From assembly GCA_964516295.1 (NCBI GenBank), contig CAZEYT010000056.1, positions 1 to 17,944 of the forward strand: a DNA stretch of 17,944 nt, in the 5' to 3' direction. The position numbers were made by a program, and so were the translations under genes. The notes under the pieces are model-generated. The model had not been told where the DNA came from. It made no database searches and saw only the letters and a program-made list of their open reading frames with translations. Origin of the DNA: CAZEYT01 sp964516295 (GTDB lineage Bacteria > Verrucomicrobiota > Verrucomicrobiia > Chthoniobacterales > Terrimicrobiaceae). Shown in pieces: positions 7,479 to 14,213 of the stretch (its first letter is position 1; each line of letters opens with the position of its first letter).

Positions 7479-7882
7479 CAGGCGGCCAATCGCTCAACCA
7501 CCCGCAGGGGAACGACGTCGCGAAGATTCGGAAGGTGCTCGAACCACTCGCGTCGTACCCGGCGCTTCAAATCCGCAAGCGATTTGTGACGCCCTTGCAG
7601 AAGCAATTCCAACGGCCCGGTTTCCAAACCGATGCCGACCGCCTCCAGTCGCAAGCTCGCCGCCAAAAGACGCCGGAGCCGGTAAAGTGGAAGATAGTGG
7701 TCGGCCTCCAAGCGACGGCGACAGGCCAAAAAGACGTCCAGCGTCCGCGACCAATTCTGACCTTCGATCAAAAGCTGCCGCAGTTCCAACAGGGCGTCCC
7801 ATTCTCCGGATGGCGTTACAACAAAAAGCTCCTCGACGATTCGGGCAGCGTCACGACGCCAATTGGGAACAGCAGACAACAT
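7475..7882 (-). CDS. Hypothetical protein, about 135-144 aa, Leu/Arg-rich
   Basis: I do not recognise this protein. It is Leu- and Arg-rich and predicted to be nearly all helical, e.g. EEWDALLELRQLL-like and LPLYRLRRLLAASLRLEAVG segments, ending in LRVVERLAAC. No transmembrane segment or signal peptide is seen. The ATG at 7882 is used; a TTG at 7909 would add nine residues, and neither has a Shine-Dalgarno. The frame stays open back to a TAG near 7946, so an unusual start is possible. It lies about 100 bp downstream of dps and overlaps the 88-aa gene by TTGA, so the two small genes probably act together. Confidence 0.5.
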   Translation of the reverse strand: MLSAVPNWRRDAARIVEELFVVTPSGEWDALLELRQLLIEGQNWSRTLDVFLACRRRLEADHYLPLYRLRRLLAASLRLEAVGIGLETGPLELLLQGRHKSLADLKRRVRREWFEHLPNLRDVVPLRVVERLAAC

Positions 7883-7983
7883 TCCCTGAGGATGATCCAA
7901 TTGAGACAAAATCGCAACAGGGATTTTCCCGAAGTCCCCAAAAAGCTACCCGTCGGTGGAATGCGGGAGGGCTCGTGAGAGAC

Positions 7984-8457
7984 TCAGAGATTTTTCAGGA
8001 AGCTTTTCAGCATCCAGAGCGTCTTCTGGTGGGTCTGGATCCGGCCGATGACGATGTCCTGAGTCTCCAGGTCATTCGCCTCGCCGGCCGCTTCGCGAAG
8101 AGCGTGGGCATTCGCGAGGAGAATCTCGTGTGAGTCGATCAGATGGGCCACAAAATCCTTGGCCGGAGCGGCACCCGAGGCCATTTCGGAGATCGTCGAG
8201 AGCTTGGCGAGGCTTTGAAGGCCACCCGGGGCGAATACGTCCAAGGCCCGGAGACGCTCGGCGATGTCGTCGATCGCGGTGAACAGCTCCTCGTATTGGC
8301 CTTGGAAGGCCGTGTGGAGCTGGAAAAAGTTTTCACCCTCCACATTCCAGTGGGCGAGGTGCGTCTGTCCCATCAAGGCGTAAGAATCGGCCAGAAGGGT
8401 ATTGAGTCCTTGGATGACGGCGGATGTGGCGGGCTTGGTGGCGGTCGCAGTGCTCAT
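7984..8457 (-). CDS. dps: Dps family ferritin-like protein
   Basis: The 157-aa protein is a Dps/miniferritin, which assembles as a dodecamer, oxidises and stores iron, consumes peroxide and often coats DNA in stressed or starved cells. The signature HLAHWNVEGENFFQLHTAF is at 33-51 and DDIAERLRALD at 63-73. Counterparts of the E. coli ferroxidase residues H51, H63, D78 and E82 are H36, H48, D63 and E67. The position of D67 is Gln (Q52), a departure worth noting. The N-terminal tail (MSTATATKPATS) is short with only one Lys, so DNA binding through it may be weak. The ATG at 8457 fits the family; no Shine-Dalgarno is visible. It diverges from a small Cys protein gene 65 bp away. Confidence 0.93.
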   Translation of the reverse strand: MSTATATKPATSAVIQGLNTLLADSYALMGQTHLAHWNVEGENFFQLHTAFQGQYEELFTAIDDIAERLRALDVFAPGGLQSLAKLSTISEMASGAAPAKDFVAHLIDSHEILLANAHALREAAGEANDLETQDIVIGRIQTHQKTLWMLKSFLKNL

Positions 8458-8484
8458 GCGCGGAAGGTATGCAAGGGAGCGCTG

Positions 8485-8512
8485 TTGCGCAAGGGCGGAG
8501 TCGGTCTATTCT
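8485..8512 (+). promoter_or_regulatory. Putative sigma-70-type promoter for the 65-aa Cys protein
   Basis: TTGCGC at 8485-8490 and TATTCT at 8507-8512 are separated by 16 bp. The predicted transcription start falls only a few bases before the ATG at 8523, so the mRNA would be nearly leaderless. This is a consensus match only. Confidence 0.4.
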
Positions 8513-8522
8513 ATCCCTCAAA

Positions 8523-8720
8523 ATGGCGAAAACTCTGTGCGACTGGTCGAAGAAAGATATCGAACGCGACTTTGAAAAACTTGTCGCCATTGTCGCATCG
8601 CCGCGGTTTGCATGCCGCAAATGCGCCCGATCGGCCGGCGATGCCAAAAATCTTTGCAAACCCCGCCGCTTACCGCGCGGTCCTGCCGAAGATCAGGCTG
8701 GCAGCTCCGCAGCCCCCTGA
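8523..8720 (+). CDS. Small four-cysteine protein, likely metal binding
   Basis: The 65-aa product starts MAKTLCDWSKKDIERDFEKL and contains CRKC (31-34) and LCKP (44-47). With C6, it has four Cys arranged C-x24-C-x2-C-x10-C. I recognise this as a small conserved bacterial protein of unknown function (compare LCxWSKKDI ... CxKCGR ... LCKP). A zinc or iron-sulfur site is plausible but unproven. The last 18 residues after KPRR are Pro/Ala/Gly-rich and overlap the 3' end of the convergent kinase pseudogene, so they may be a recent extension. The ATG at 8523 is chosen because the conserved part begins there; no Shine-Dalgarno is present. Confidence 0.75.
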   Translation: MAKTLCDWSKKDIERDFEKLVAIVASPRFACRKCARSAGDAKNLCKPRRLPRGPAEDQAGSSAAP

Positions 8721-11699
8721 GTCGCCGCGCGCTTCAGGGCCGATATCAGGGTCTCGCGGTGAAGCGGCTTGGTCAGGTAGTCGTCCATTCCCGATTCCAA
8801 GCAACGCTCGCGGTCGGTTTCTGCCGCAGGGGCCGTCAGGGCGATGATCCATGGCTGGCGCGGTTTCGGCGGGAGGGAGCGGATAGCCCGGATGGCCTCC
8901 CGGCCGTCATCAGCACCGATTCCGGATGGTAACCGGCCCGCACACAGACCAGAAAATCTTCGGCCGATGCAAATGTCCTTGCCTCGACACCCCATTTCGC
9001 TAACTGGCGTGAGAGATACCTTCGGTTGGTATCGTGATCATCCACCACCGCCATCCCCGCCAGCGGTCCCGCTGGAGTGGCCGTCGTTCCCGCGGCAGCG
9101 AGGTCGGAGCGGAGCGGCACGCGGAACGTAAAGAGGCTGCCGGATCCGGACGCGCTTTCGACCAAGATCGTTCCACCCATCCGCTCGGCCAGGCGGCGGG
9201 AAATGGCCAGGCCCAGTCCTGTCCCGCCGAACCGCCGCGGCGTACTCGCATCCGCCTGGGTGAACGGCGCGAAAATCAGCCGTTGTTGCGACACCGACAT
9301 CCCAATGCCCGTGTCACGAACCCGAACACGCAAATCCGGCAGATCGTCGGAGGCCGGGCGGACCACATCCACCCGCACCTCGGTTTCTCCGCGCTCCGTG
9401 AATTTCACAGCATTGCTCAAGAGGTTCGAAAGCACCTGCCGGGAGCGTGTGACGTCCCCGACCGCATATTCCGCATACTCCTCCTCGACCCCCGAGCAGA
9501 TCTCCAGATCCTTCCTCGCCGCGGCCGGGCTGATCAGGTCCAAACAGCTGTCCACCGCCCGGTCGCATCCACCAGCCGCCCCTCGTAGCTTTCCACCCCC
9601 CCCGATTCCAACAACCGCAAATCCCGCTCGTGGTTGTCCGAGTAGGAGCGATCCGGCCACACCTCTGGGAGCGTTCGCCGACGGAGCTCTTCGGCCGTGA
9701 CGCCCAGCGCTCGTGAGAAAGCCTCGTTGCACCCAAGATAACGCCCGGCGGCATCTTCGTAAAAAACCGCAATCTGCAGCGCGGAGAGCAATGCCTCGCG
9801 GAAATGGGTCTCGCGTTCGTGCTCGGCCAGCAGCCGACGCGTGCGCTCAGTCACGGCCTTCGACTCCGTCACATCCCCGAACGATGCAGAGCGCGCGGTC
9901 GGCCGTACCGGCTCCCCTGCCGACCAGTAGCCAGTGGAATTCGAGATTTTTGGTCATCGCCCCCGTTTCCAAACTCATCTCCGCCGTCTCGGGTTGTCCG
10001 GAGGCGACGACCCGTTCGAGGTGGACCGAGATGGACCCCGCCAGGTGGGATGGGAGCTCCGCGCGCGTCCAGTGGCACCCTCGGCACGACCTCCGCGCTC
10101 GGCGGCTGCCAACGGGCTCGCAAAATGATCTTTCCGCCTTTGTCGAAGAGAAACAACGGATCGGGCATGGCTGCTAAAAGTCCGAGCAGGGTCCGCTCCA
10201 TCGGACGGCGCTCCGTCACATCGTGGACGATCAATTGCAAGTGATCCCCCCCGTGAATCGTTGCAAACTCCCCAAAAATCTCCACCTCGCGGAACTCCCC
10301 ATCGGCCGCTCGATGCCGTTGAAGGAGTGGAGCCGTGTCACGTCCGCTGGGATTCTCACTGCCCAGAATTTCTGCCGAGTCATCTGTATGAACGGCTATG
10401 TCCGGGCGGGCGTCCGGTGCCCACCCATAGAACGCCCGAGTCGGCTTGTTGGCGTCCACCACCGCACCGGTGGCCGGGTCCACCAAAATCATCATCGCCG
10501 GGCATTGATGAAAAATATCTCGGTAGAGCTCCGCCTCCGCCCGCTGCGAACCGGCCTCGCGCCTGACACGCACGAAAAGGTAGAGAAGCAAAACCAAAAC
10601 CGAGGCCAATAACTCCGCCGCGAGCACCGGGAGCCGGTGGCCTCGCAGCGCGGCGGACAAGGCCTCCGGATCCCGGTTGACTGCGACGGTGGTCGTTTTT
10701 CCACCAGGCGCCGGTTCCCACTGCTAACGGTCCGGAGTAACGCCCATCCGAACGAGGGATTCCGGGCCTCCTCCCTCGTTCATCTCCGTCACATCAATAC
10801 CCTTGGCGAAGCGGGTGCCACTCAGCGCCACGCAGAGGGAATGGGTCACTTTATGAAAAACATCGTCCGGCAAATGGCCTTCTTCATTTCGTTCCTGCAA
10901 CGAGGGGAGCGTGAGCGCTGCGGCCAGCATGGATGCCGTTTGCTCCAGCGAGCGCGTCGCATCTTCCGCGACGTGCTGCGCGACGATTCTTGATGCGGCG
11001 GCTCCCGCCAGCCTGATCAGAGTCAGAGCTGCGAGCAGAACCCAGCGGGATCGGCCAACGCGGCTCGATGTCACGCCGAAAGCCAGCGATCCCACCTAAA
11101 CCAGCGCACACAGCGTGCGAAGAACCTCCATCGGCAGTTCGGGAAAGGCTTGGCCGGAAAACATCCATCCCGCCGGTGTCACGTCGGCCACCGTCGACCA
11201 CGGAATCAATACCGCATAGGCAACCATTGCGGCGGCCGCAATGCGAAGCGAGCGGCGGAGCTGACCCTCGGCTGTCGCGAGGCGCCACAGAGACGCCTCC
11301 GCCAGAACGCCCGCCGGAACCCCGACCAGCGTTCGCACCACACCCTCGACGCCGCTCGGCCCCCACCACAGGCTTCCCGCGAGGAAGAGCGCCGGCCCCC
11401 CAAACCAGCCTGCCGAAAAGGCCGGATGCCCCGGGGACCAGCTCCGACGACCAAACTCGGCCAACGCGAAAAATGAGCCTGCCAGCAAAACCGCACGGAT
11501 GGTCAGGACGACCGGTGCTTCGCCCAAGAGAACGCACCAGTCCGCCAGTCCGTGCAAAAATCCGAAAAGCCCCAGCCAGCGCCAGAGCCCCCCCTCCATC
11601 GCTCCTCCCGCGGGTCGAACAGATGAAGCCGAGAATCACGAACGAAAGTCCGTAGACAAAGACCACATGCTCCATCTCGCCGGTCAGCCAGTCGATCAT
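8693..11699 (-). pseudogene. Decayed membrane hybrid sensor histidine kinase (multi-TM, PAS, HATPase, receiver)
   Basis: Pieces in successive frames form one protein. From 11699: a multi-TM sensor domain (YGLSFVILGF ... FGFLHGLADW ... ALAEFGRRSW), then two further TMs around a periplasmic-like stretch, a PAS domain (about 10580-10230), a second PAS (about 10200-9890), a third PAS (about 9830-9560), a HATPase domain (LSNLLSNAVKFTERG, DTGIGM, FGGTGLGLAISRRLAERM) and a receiver (AVVDDHDTNRRYLSRQLA ... MDDYLTKPLHRETL). Lesions: +1 slip in a G7 run (11588-11594); in-frame TAG at 11096-11098; in-frame TAG at 10724-10726; +1 slip near 10059-10067; +1 slip in GGGG (9875-9878); a deletion at about 9550-9566 joining mid-PAS to the region after HisKA, so the phospho-accepting His is gone; and a deletion at about 8912-8920 removing the receiver Asp. 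The kinase cannot work as encoded. Confidence 0.88.
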
Positions 11700-11792
11700 A
11701 ATGGCGGATCGTTTTCAGCGACCGGCTCAGCGGAAGAAATGCCGTTTAGCCGAGATCCTGGACGTTACAACGGGGGGAGGAGGTTTCGTCCG

Positions 11793-11945
11793 ATGAGACC
11801 CTCACCATGCCCGGTTTGTCGCCGATTGTGGGTGAGAATCTTTGGCCAATTCACCCGGGCGCCGTCTCAAAAAGCAACGTGGTTGTCTCTGCAATGGAGT
11901 CCGCACCGGACCGTCGTTGAGAGACTGCATGAAAAAACCGGCTGA
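11793..11945 (+). CDS. Possible small protein, 50 aa, with CPVC motif
   Basis: An ATG preceded by GGAGG nine bases upstream, within a purine-rich GGGGGGAGGAGG run, opens a 50-codon frame beginning MRPSPCPVCRRLWVRIFGQF. It is basic, with one CxxC pair and several Trp. The ribosome binding site is among the best in the window, where most genes lack one. The stop overlaps the promoter of the next gene. I know no matching family, and short ORFs with fortuitous ribosome binding sites do occur. It lies in the 284-bp gap upstream of the kinase pseudogene, in which I see no other gene. Confidence 0.35.
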   Translation: MRPSPCPVCRRLWVRIFGQFTRAPSQKATWLSLQWSPHRTVVERLHEKTG

Positions 11946-11970
11946 CAAGTCCGACCGGGTGTGGTATTAC
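11942..11970 (+). promoter_or_regulatory. Putative sigma-70-type promoter for the 99-aa gene
   Basis: CTGACA at 11942-11947 and TATTAC at 11965-11970 are separated by exactly 17 bp. The predicted transcription start is near 11977, only about seven bases before the ATG at 11984, giving a nearly leaderless mRNA. Confidence 0.55.
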
Positions 11971-11983
11971 TCGCGTCTGATTT

Positions 11984-12283
11984 ATGCAAAGGAAAAGTGC
12001 GTTCTCTCGTCGTCTTCCTGATTTGGTGACTGAAGAGTTGGTCGCTGTACTGTCGAAGAAAAGTTCATTCGAGTTCAAACAGCTCTTCGATGTGGTCCAC
12101 GAACGCCTCCGCGCTCGGAACGCTGCAAGCGGTGGAGAGGAAATGCTCCGCCTCCGCGCCTACGAAAAGCTCCAGAACCTTGTCTCCCGCGGAATGGTCA
12201 AGAAGACCGGAAAGAAATACAAAGGTCTTGCGTCGCTCTCCAAAGCGTTGACGCCGCCCGAGCCGATTCCTGCCGCCCGCTGA
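11984..12283 (+). CDS. Hypothetical protein, 99 aa, possible small DNA-binding fold
   Basis: I do not recognise a named family. The protein is basic (many Lys and Arg), with a Ser-rich start (MQRKSAFSRRLPDLVTEELV), helices around FEFKQLFDVVHERLRAR and LRLRAYEKLQNLVSRGMVKK, and an ending TGKKYKGLASLSKAL plus a Pro-rich tail. The pattern of helices followed by a GMVKKTGKKYKG hairpin is what a small winged-helix protein would show, so a DNA- or RNA-binding role is possible, by inference only. It has a well-formed promoter directly upstream and stands alone, diverging from the kinase pseudogene and converging on fmt. No Shine-Dalgarno is visible. Confidence 0.65.
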   Translation: MQRKSAFSRRLPDLVTEELVAVLSKKSSFEFKQLFDVVHERLRARNAASGGEEMLRLRAYEKLQNLVSRGMVKKTGKKYKGLASLSKALTPPEPIPAAR

Positions 12284-12299
12284 GGTTTTGGGCCCAGGA

Positions 12300-12315
12300 T
12301 CCCGGATTGCCGGGA
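12300..12315. terminator. Short hairpin between convergent genes
   Basis: TCCCGG (12300-12305) pairs with CCGGGA (12310-12315) around a four-base loop in the 42-bp gap between the stops of the 99-aa gene and fmt. No T-tract follows on either strand, so a terminator role is suggested by position only. Confidence 0.3.
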
Positions 12316-12325
12316 GGCGGCTCGC

Positions 12326-13261
12326 CTATCGCGAAATCCCACCCAACACCGTTCCCGTCGGGAGCGGAAATCCACGGAGAAAATCCGGGGCGGACAATCG
12401 TTTTTTTCCGACGGCCTGGAGTTCCTCAAGAGCCAGGGAGCCGTTCCCGGTGCCGATAATCGGTCGCCCGGCGTCTGTGCCAATTACCGCCCCCGGACTC
12501 CCATCGAAGGCGACCTCTGTCGCGCGATGGATCTTGAGGAGGGTGCCGTCCTGCAGGTGCGTGTATGCCCCGGGCCAGGGGTTCATGGCCAAAATTTGGA
12601 GTACGAGTTCCCGTGCCGGACGCGACCAGTCCAAAAGGCCGTCCGTCTTGCGCAACTTCGGCGCATGGGTCGCCAGCAAAGAATCCTGTGGGTGCCTGGG
12701 AAGGGTTTTGAGATTCTCCAACGCCTGCAGAGCCAACGGCGCGGCCAGCACGGCCAGCCGGTCGTGCAGCTGCCCGGCGGTTTCCCCGGGAAGGATGGGC
12801 GTGGAGTTTTGCAGGAGGATGTCGCCGGTATCGAGTCCCTCATCCATGGCCATGATCGTGATTCCGGTCTCCGGGTCACCGTCCAAAATCGCCGCCTGAA
12901 TCGGCGAAGCGCCACGATGCCTGGGAAGAAGCGAGGCATGAATGTTCAGACAACCGAAAACCGGGATCTCCAGCACGCTTTTGGGAAGAAGCTGTCCGTA
13001 GGCTGCGACCATCATCACGTCCGGTCGAAGCTCCCGAAGGTGCGCCACAAAGTCCGGTTGCCGGATTTTCTCCGGCTGATGTACAACAAATCCCCGGGCG
13101 AGCCCTTCCTGCTTGATGGCCGATGCCTTCGGCCGCAGGTCCCGTCCCGCCGGTCGATCAGGTTGGGTGATGACGGCGACGATGTCGTGAGATGCGGCCT
13201 CGGCCAAGGCACGGAATGCCGGAAGGCCGATCTCGCCGGTGCCGCAAAAAACAATCCGCAT
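12326..13261 (-). CDS. fmt: Methionyl-tRNA formyltransferase
   Basis: The 311-aa enzyme formylates initiator Met-tRNA with 10-formyltetrahydrofolate in the cytoplasm. The N-terminal half starts MRIVFCGTGEIGLPAFRAL and carries the signature NIHASLLPRHRGASPIQAAI with N106 and H108. The third catalytic residue, D144, is in MDEGLDTGDILL. A linker and C-terminal domain of about 100 residues (NPWPGAYTHL onward) match the tRNA-binding OB-fold domain. Length is normal (about 310-320 aa). The ATG lies three bases after the stop of the 70-aa zinc-ribbon gene, consistent with an operon; no Shine-Dalgarno is visible. In many bacteria fmt sits next to def, but def is not seen here. Confidence 0.96.
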   Translation of the reverse strand: MRIVFCGTGEIGLPAFRALAEAASHDIVAVITQPDRPAGRDLRPKASAIKQEGLARGFVVHQPEKIRQPDFVAHLRELRPDVMMVAAYGQLLPKSVLEIPVFGCLNIHASLLPRHRGASPIQAAILDGDPETGITIMAMDEGLDTGDILLQNSTPILPGETAGQLHDRLAVLAAPLALQALENLKTLPRHPQDSLLATHAPKLRKTDGLLDWSRPARELVLQILAMNPWPGAYTHLQDGTLLKIHRATEVAFDGSPGAVIGTDAGRPIIGTGNGSLALEELQAVGKKRLSAPDFLRGFPLPTGTVLGGISR

Positions 13262-13264
13262 CGG

Positions 13265-13477
13265 TCAGAACAGGCCCGGCCGTGGTGGCCGGGCGGCCCC
13301 TCGTTTTTCCCCGGCCGTCACCTCGCGCTGCCCAAGAGACGACGCACAGCCGGTGCAGAGGTAGTCGTAGATTTCCTTGTCCGGCAGCACAAGGAGGAGG
13401 CGTTCGCGCACGGGCATGGCCTTGGTACATTTGCTGCAATAAAGCGACGAAGCGCGGAAACTCTCAAACTGATGCAT
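13265..13477 (-). CDS. Small zinc-ribbon-like protein, 70 aa
   Basis: The product has two CxxC pairs, YCSKC at 13-17 and LCTGC at 40-44, spaced by 23 residues, the layout of a zinc ribbon. The tail is basic and Pro/Arg-rich (EKRGAARPPRPG). I know no assigned function; binding to RNA, ribosome or RNA polymerase is a common role for such ribbons but is inference here. Its ATG overlaps the last 14 bp of the nucleoside monophosphate kinase gene, and its stop is three bases from the fmt start, so the three should be co-translated. Confidence 0.75.
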   Translation of the reverse strand: MHQFESFRASSLYCSKCTKAMPVRERLLLVLPDKEIYDYLCTGCASSLGQREVTAGEKRGAARPPRPGLF

Positions 13478-14105
13478 CGGTCTCGTAGGTCTGTTCGGTG
13501 AAATCCAACGGCGAGCGCCTGTCCGCCACGATGTGGTTGAGAATCGTGCTCAAAACCACGACCGGCGGCTCGGTCGCATCGATCAGCACGGTGAGATCTT
13601 TTCCATAAAAGTCCAACAGCGGTTTGGAGTCGCGTTCGTAGGTCTCCAGACGGTGGCGGATGACTCCCTCATTGGCGTCGTCGAGGCGGTTGTCTTTGAT
13701 GGCGCGCTTTTTCAAACGTGCGACCAGCTTGTCGCGGTCAGGGCAGCTCAGGTGAAAAACCTTCCGGACGTCGATGATCGAGGCCATCAGTTTCGCTTGT
13801 GGGATGTTCCGCGGGATACCATCGAGCACGAGATGGTCGATGTCGGGCTTGAACGCCCGGGCCTCCACGGCGTGCTGGATATTGACCCGCCACAGTTCGA
13901 TGGTGAGCTCGTCGGGAACCAGCTCGCCGCGGCTGGAATACTCGACAAAAGCACGTCCGAGTTGGGTGCGTGTGTCGATGGATCGAAAGACATCACCACA
14001 CGCACAGTGATAAAATCTCGGAAGCGTTCCCAGCGTTACACCCTGTGTTCCCTTGCCACTGCCAGGTGCTCCAAAAAAAAGGTAGGTCTTGTATTTTTCG
14101 GGCAC
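13464..14105 (-). CDS. adk: Adenylate kinase-like nucleoside monophosphate kinase, short LID
   Basis: The 213-aa protein has the P-loop FGAPGSGKGTQG (11-22), a CGDVFRSIDTRTQLG segment (36-50) like the NMP-binding helix, LDGIPRN (94-100; most adenylate kinases have DGFPRT) and the arginine-rich LKKRAIKDNRLDDANEGVIR (131-150). The LID is the short type, without the zinc-binding insertion. It should equilibrate ATP and an NMP, most likely AMP, in the cytoplasm. The altered DGIPRN motif leaves nucleotide preference open. The first codon is GTG at 14105. The frame remains open to about 14187 without another canonical start, and the translated upstream part (GDWGGTGYDFRT) could belong to the protein if an ATT start were used. 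It leads the operon with the zinc-ribbon gene and fmt. Confidence 0.85.
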   Translation of the reverse strand: MPEKYKTYLFFGAPGSGKGTQGVTLGTLPRFYHCACGDVFRSIDTRTQLGRAFVEYSSRGELVPDELTIELWRVNIQHAVEARAFKPDIDHLVLDGIPRNIPQAKLMASIIDVRKVFHLSCPDRDKLVARLKKRAIKDNRLDDANEGVIRHRLETYERDSKPLLDFYGKDLTVLIDATEPPVVVLSTILNHIVADRRSPLDFTEQTYETDASV

Positions 14106-14160
14106 GGTCCGGAAATCGTAGCCCGTCCCGCCCCAATCGCCAACAATTCCGTGCGAGCAT

Positions 14161-14189
14161 TTGACTTTGAGGAAACGCTCCCCTAATCA
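14161..14189 (+). promoter_or_regulatory. Putative sigma-70-type promoter for the tandem pilus ATPase genes
   Basis: TTGACT at 14161-14166 and TAATCA at 14184-14189 are spaced by 17 bp. The expected transcription start is near 14196, which coincides with an in-frame TTG and lies 18 bases before the GTG at 14214. It lies in the divergent gap with the nucleoside monophosphate kinase gene. Confidence 0.6.
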
Positions 14190-14213
14190 CATGAATTGAT
14201 CTATCTCCCGACT

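Noticed and set aside
7920..7975. Terminator-like hairpin with CTTTTT after dps
   Set aside because: The stem is only about four base pairs with a large loop; too weak to call.
10724..11098. Genome-wide TAG recoding (e.g. pyrrolysine)
   Set aside because: fmt, and probably the Cys-rich gene at the edge, terminate in TAG, and the kinase has frameshifts and deletions that recoding cannot explain.
10884..11699. A 271-codon minus-strand frame as a separate protein
   Set aside because: Only its first 30-odd residues are meaningful; beyond the G7 tract it is an out-of-frame reading of the kinase sensor domain.
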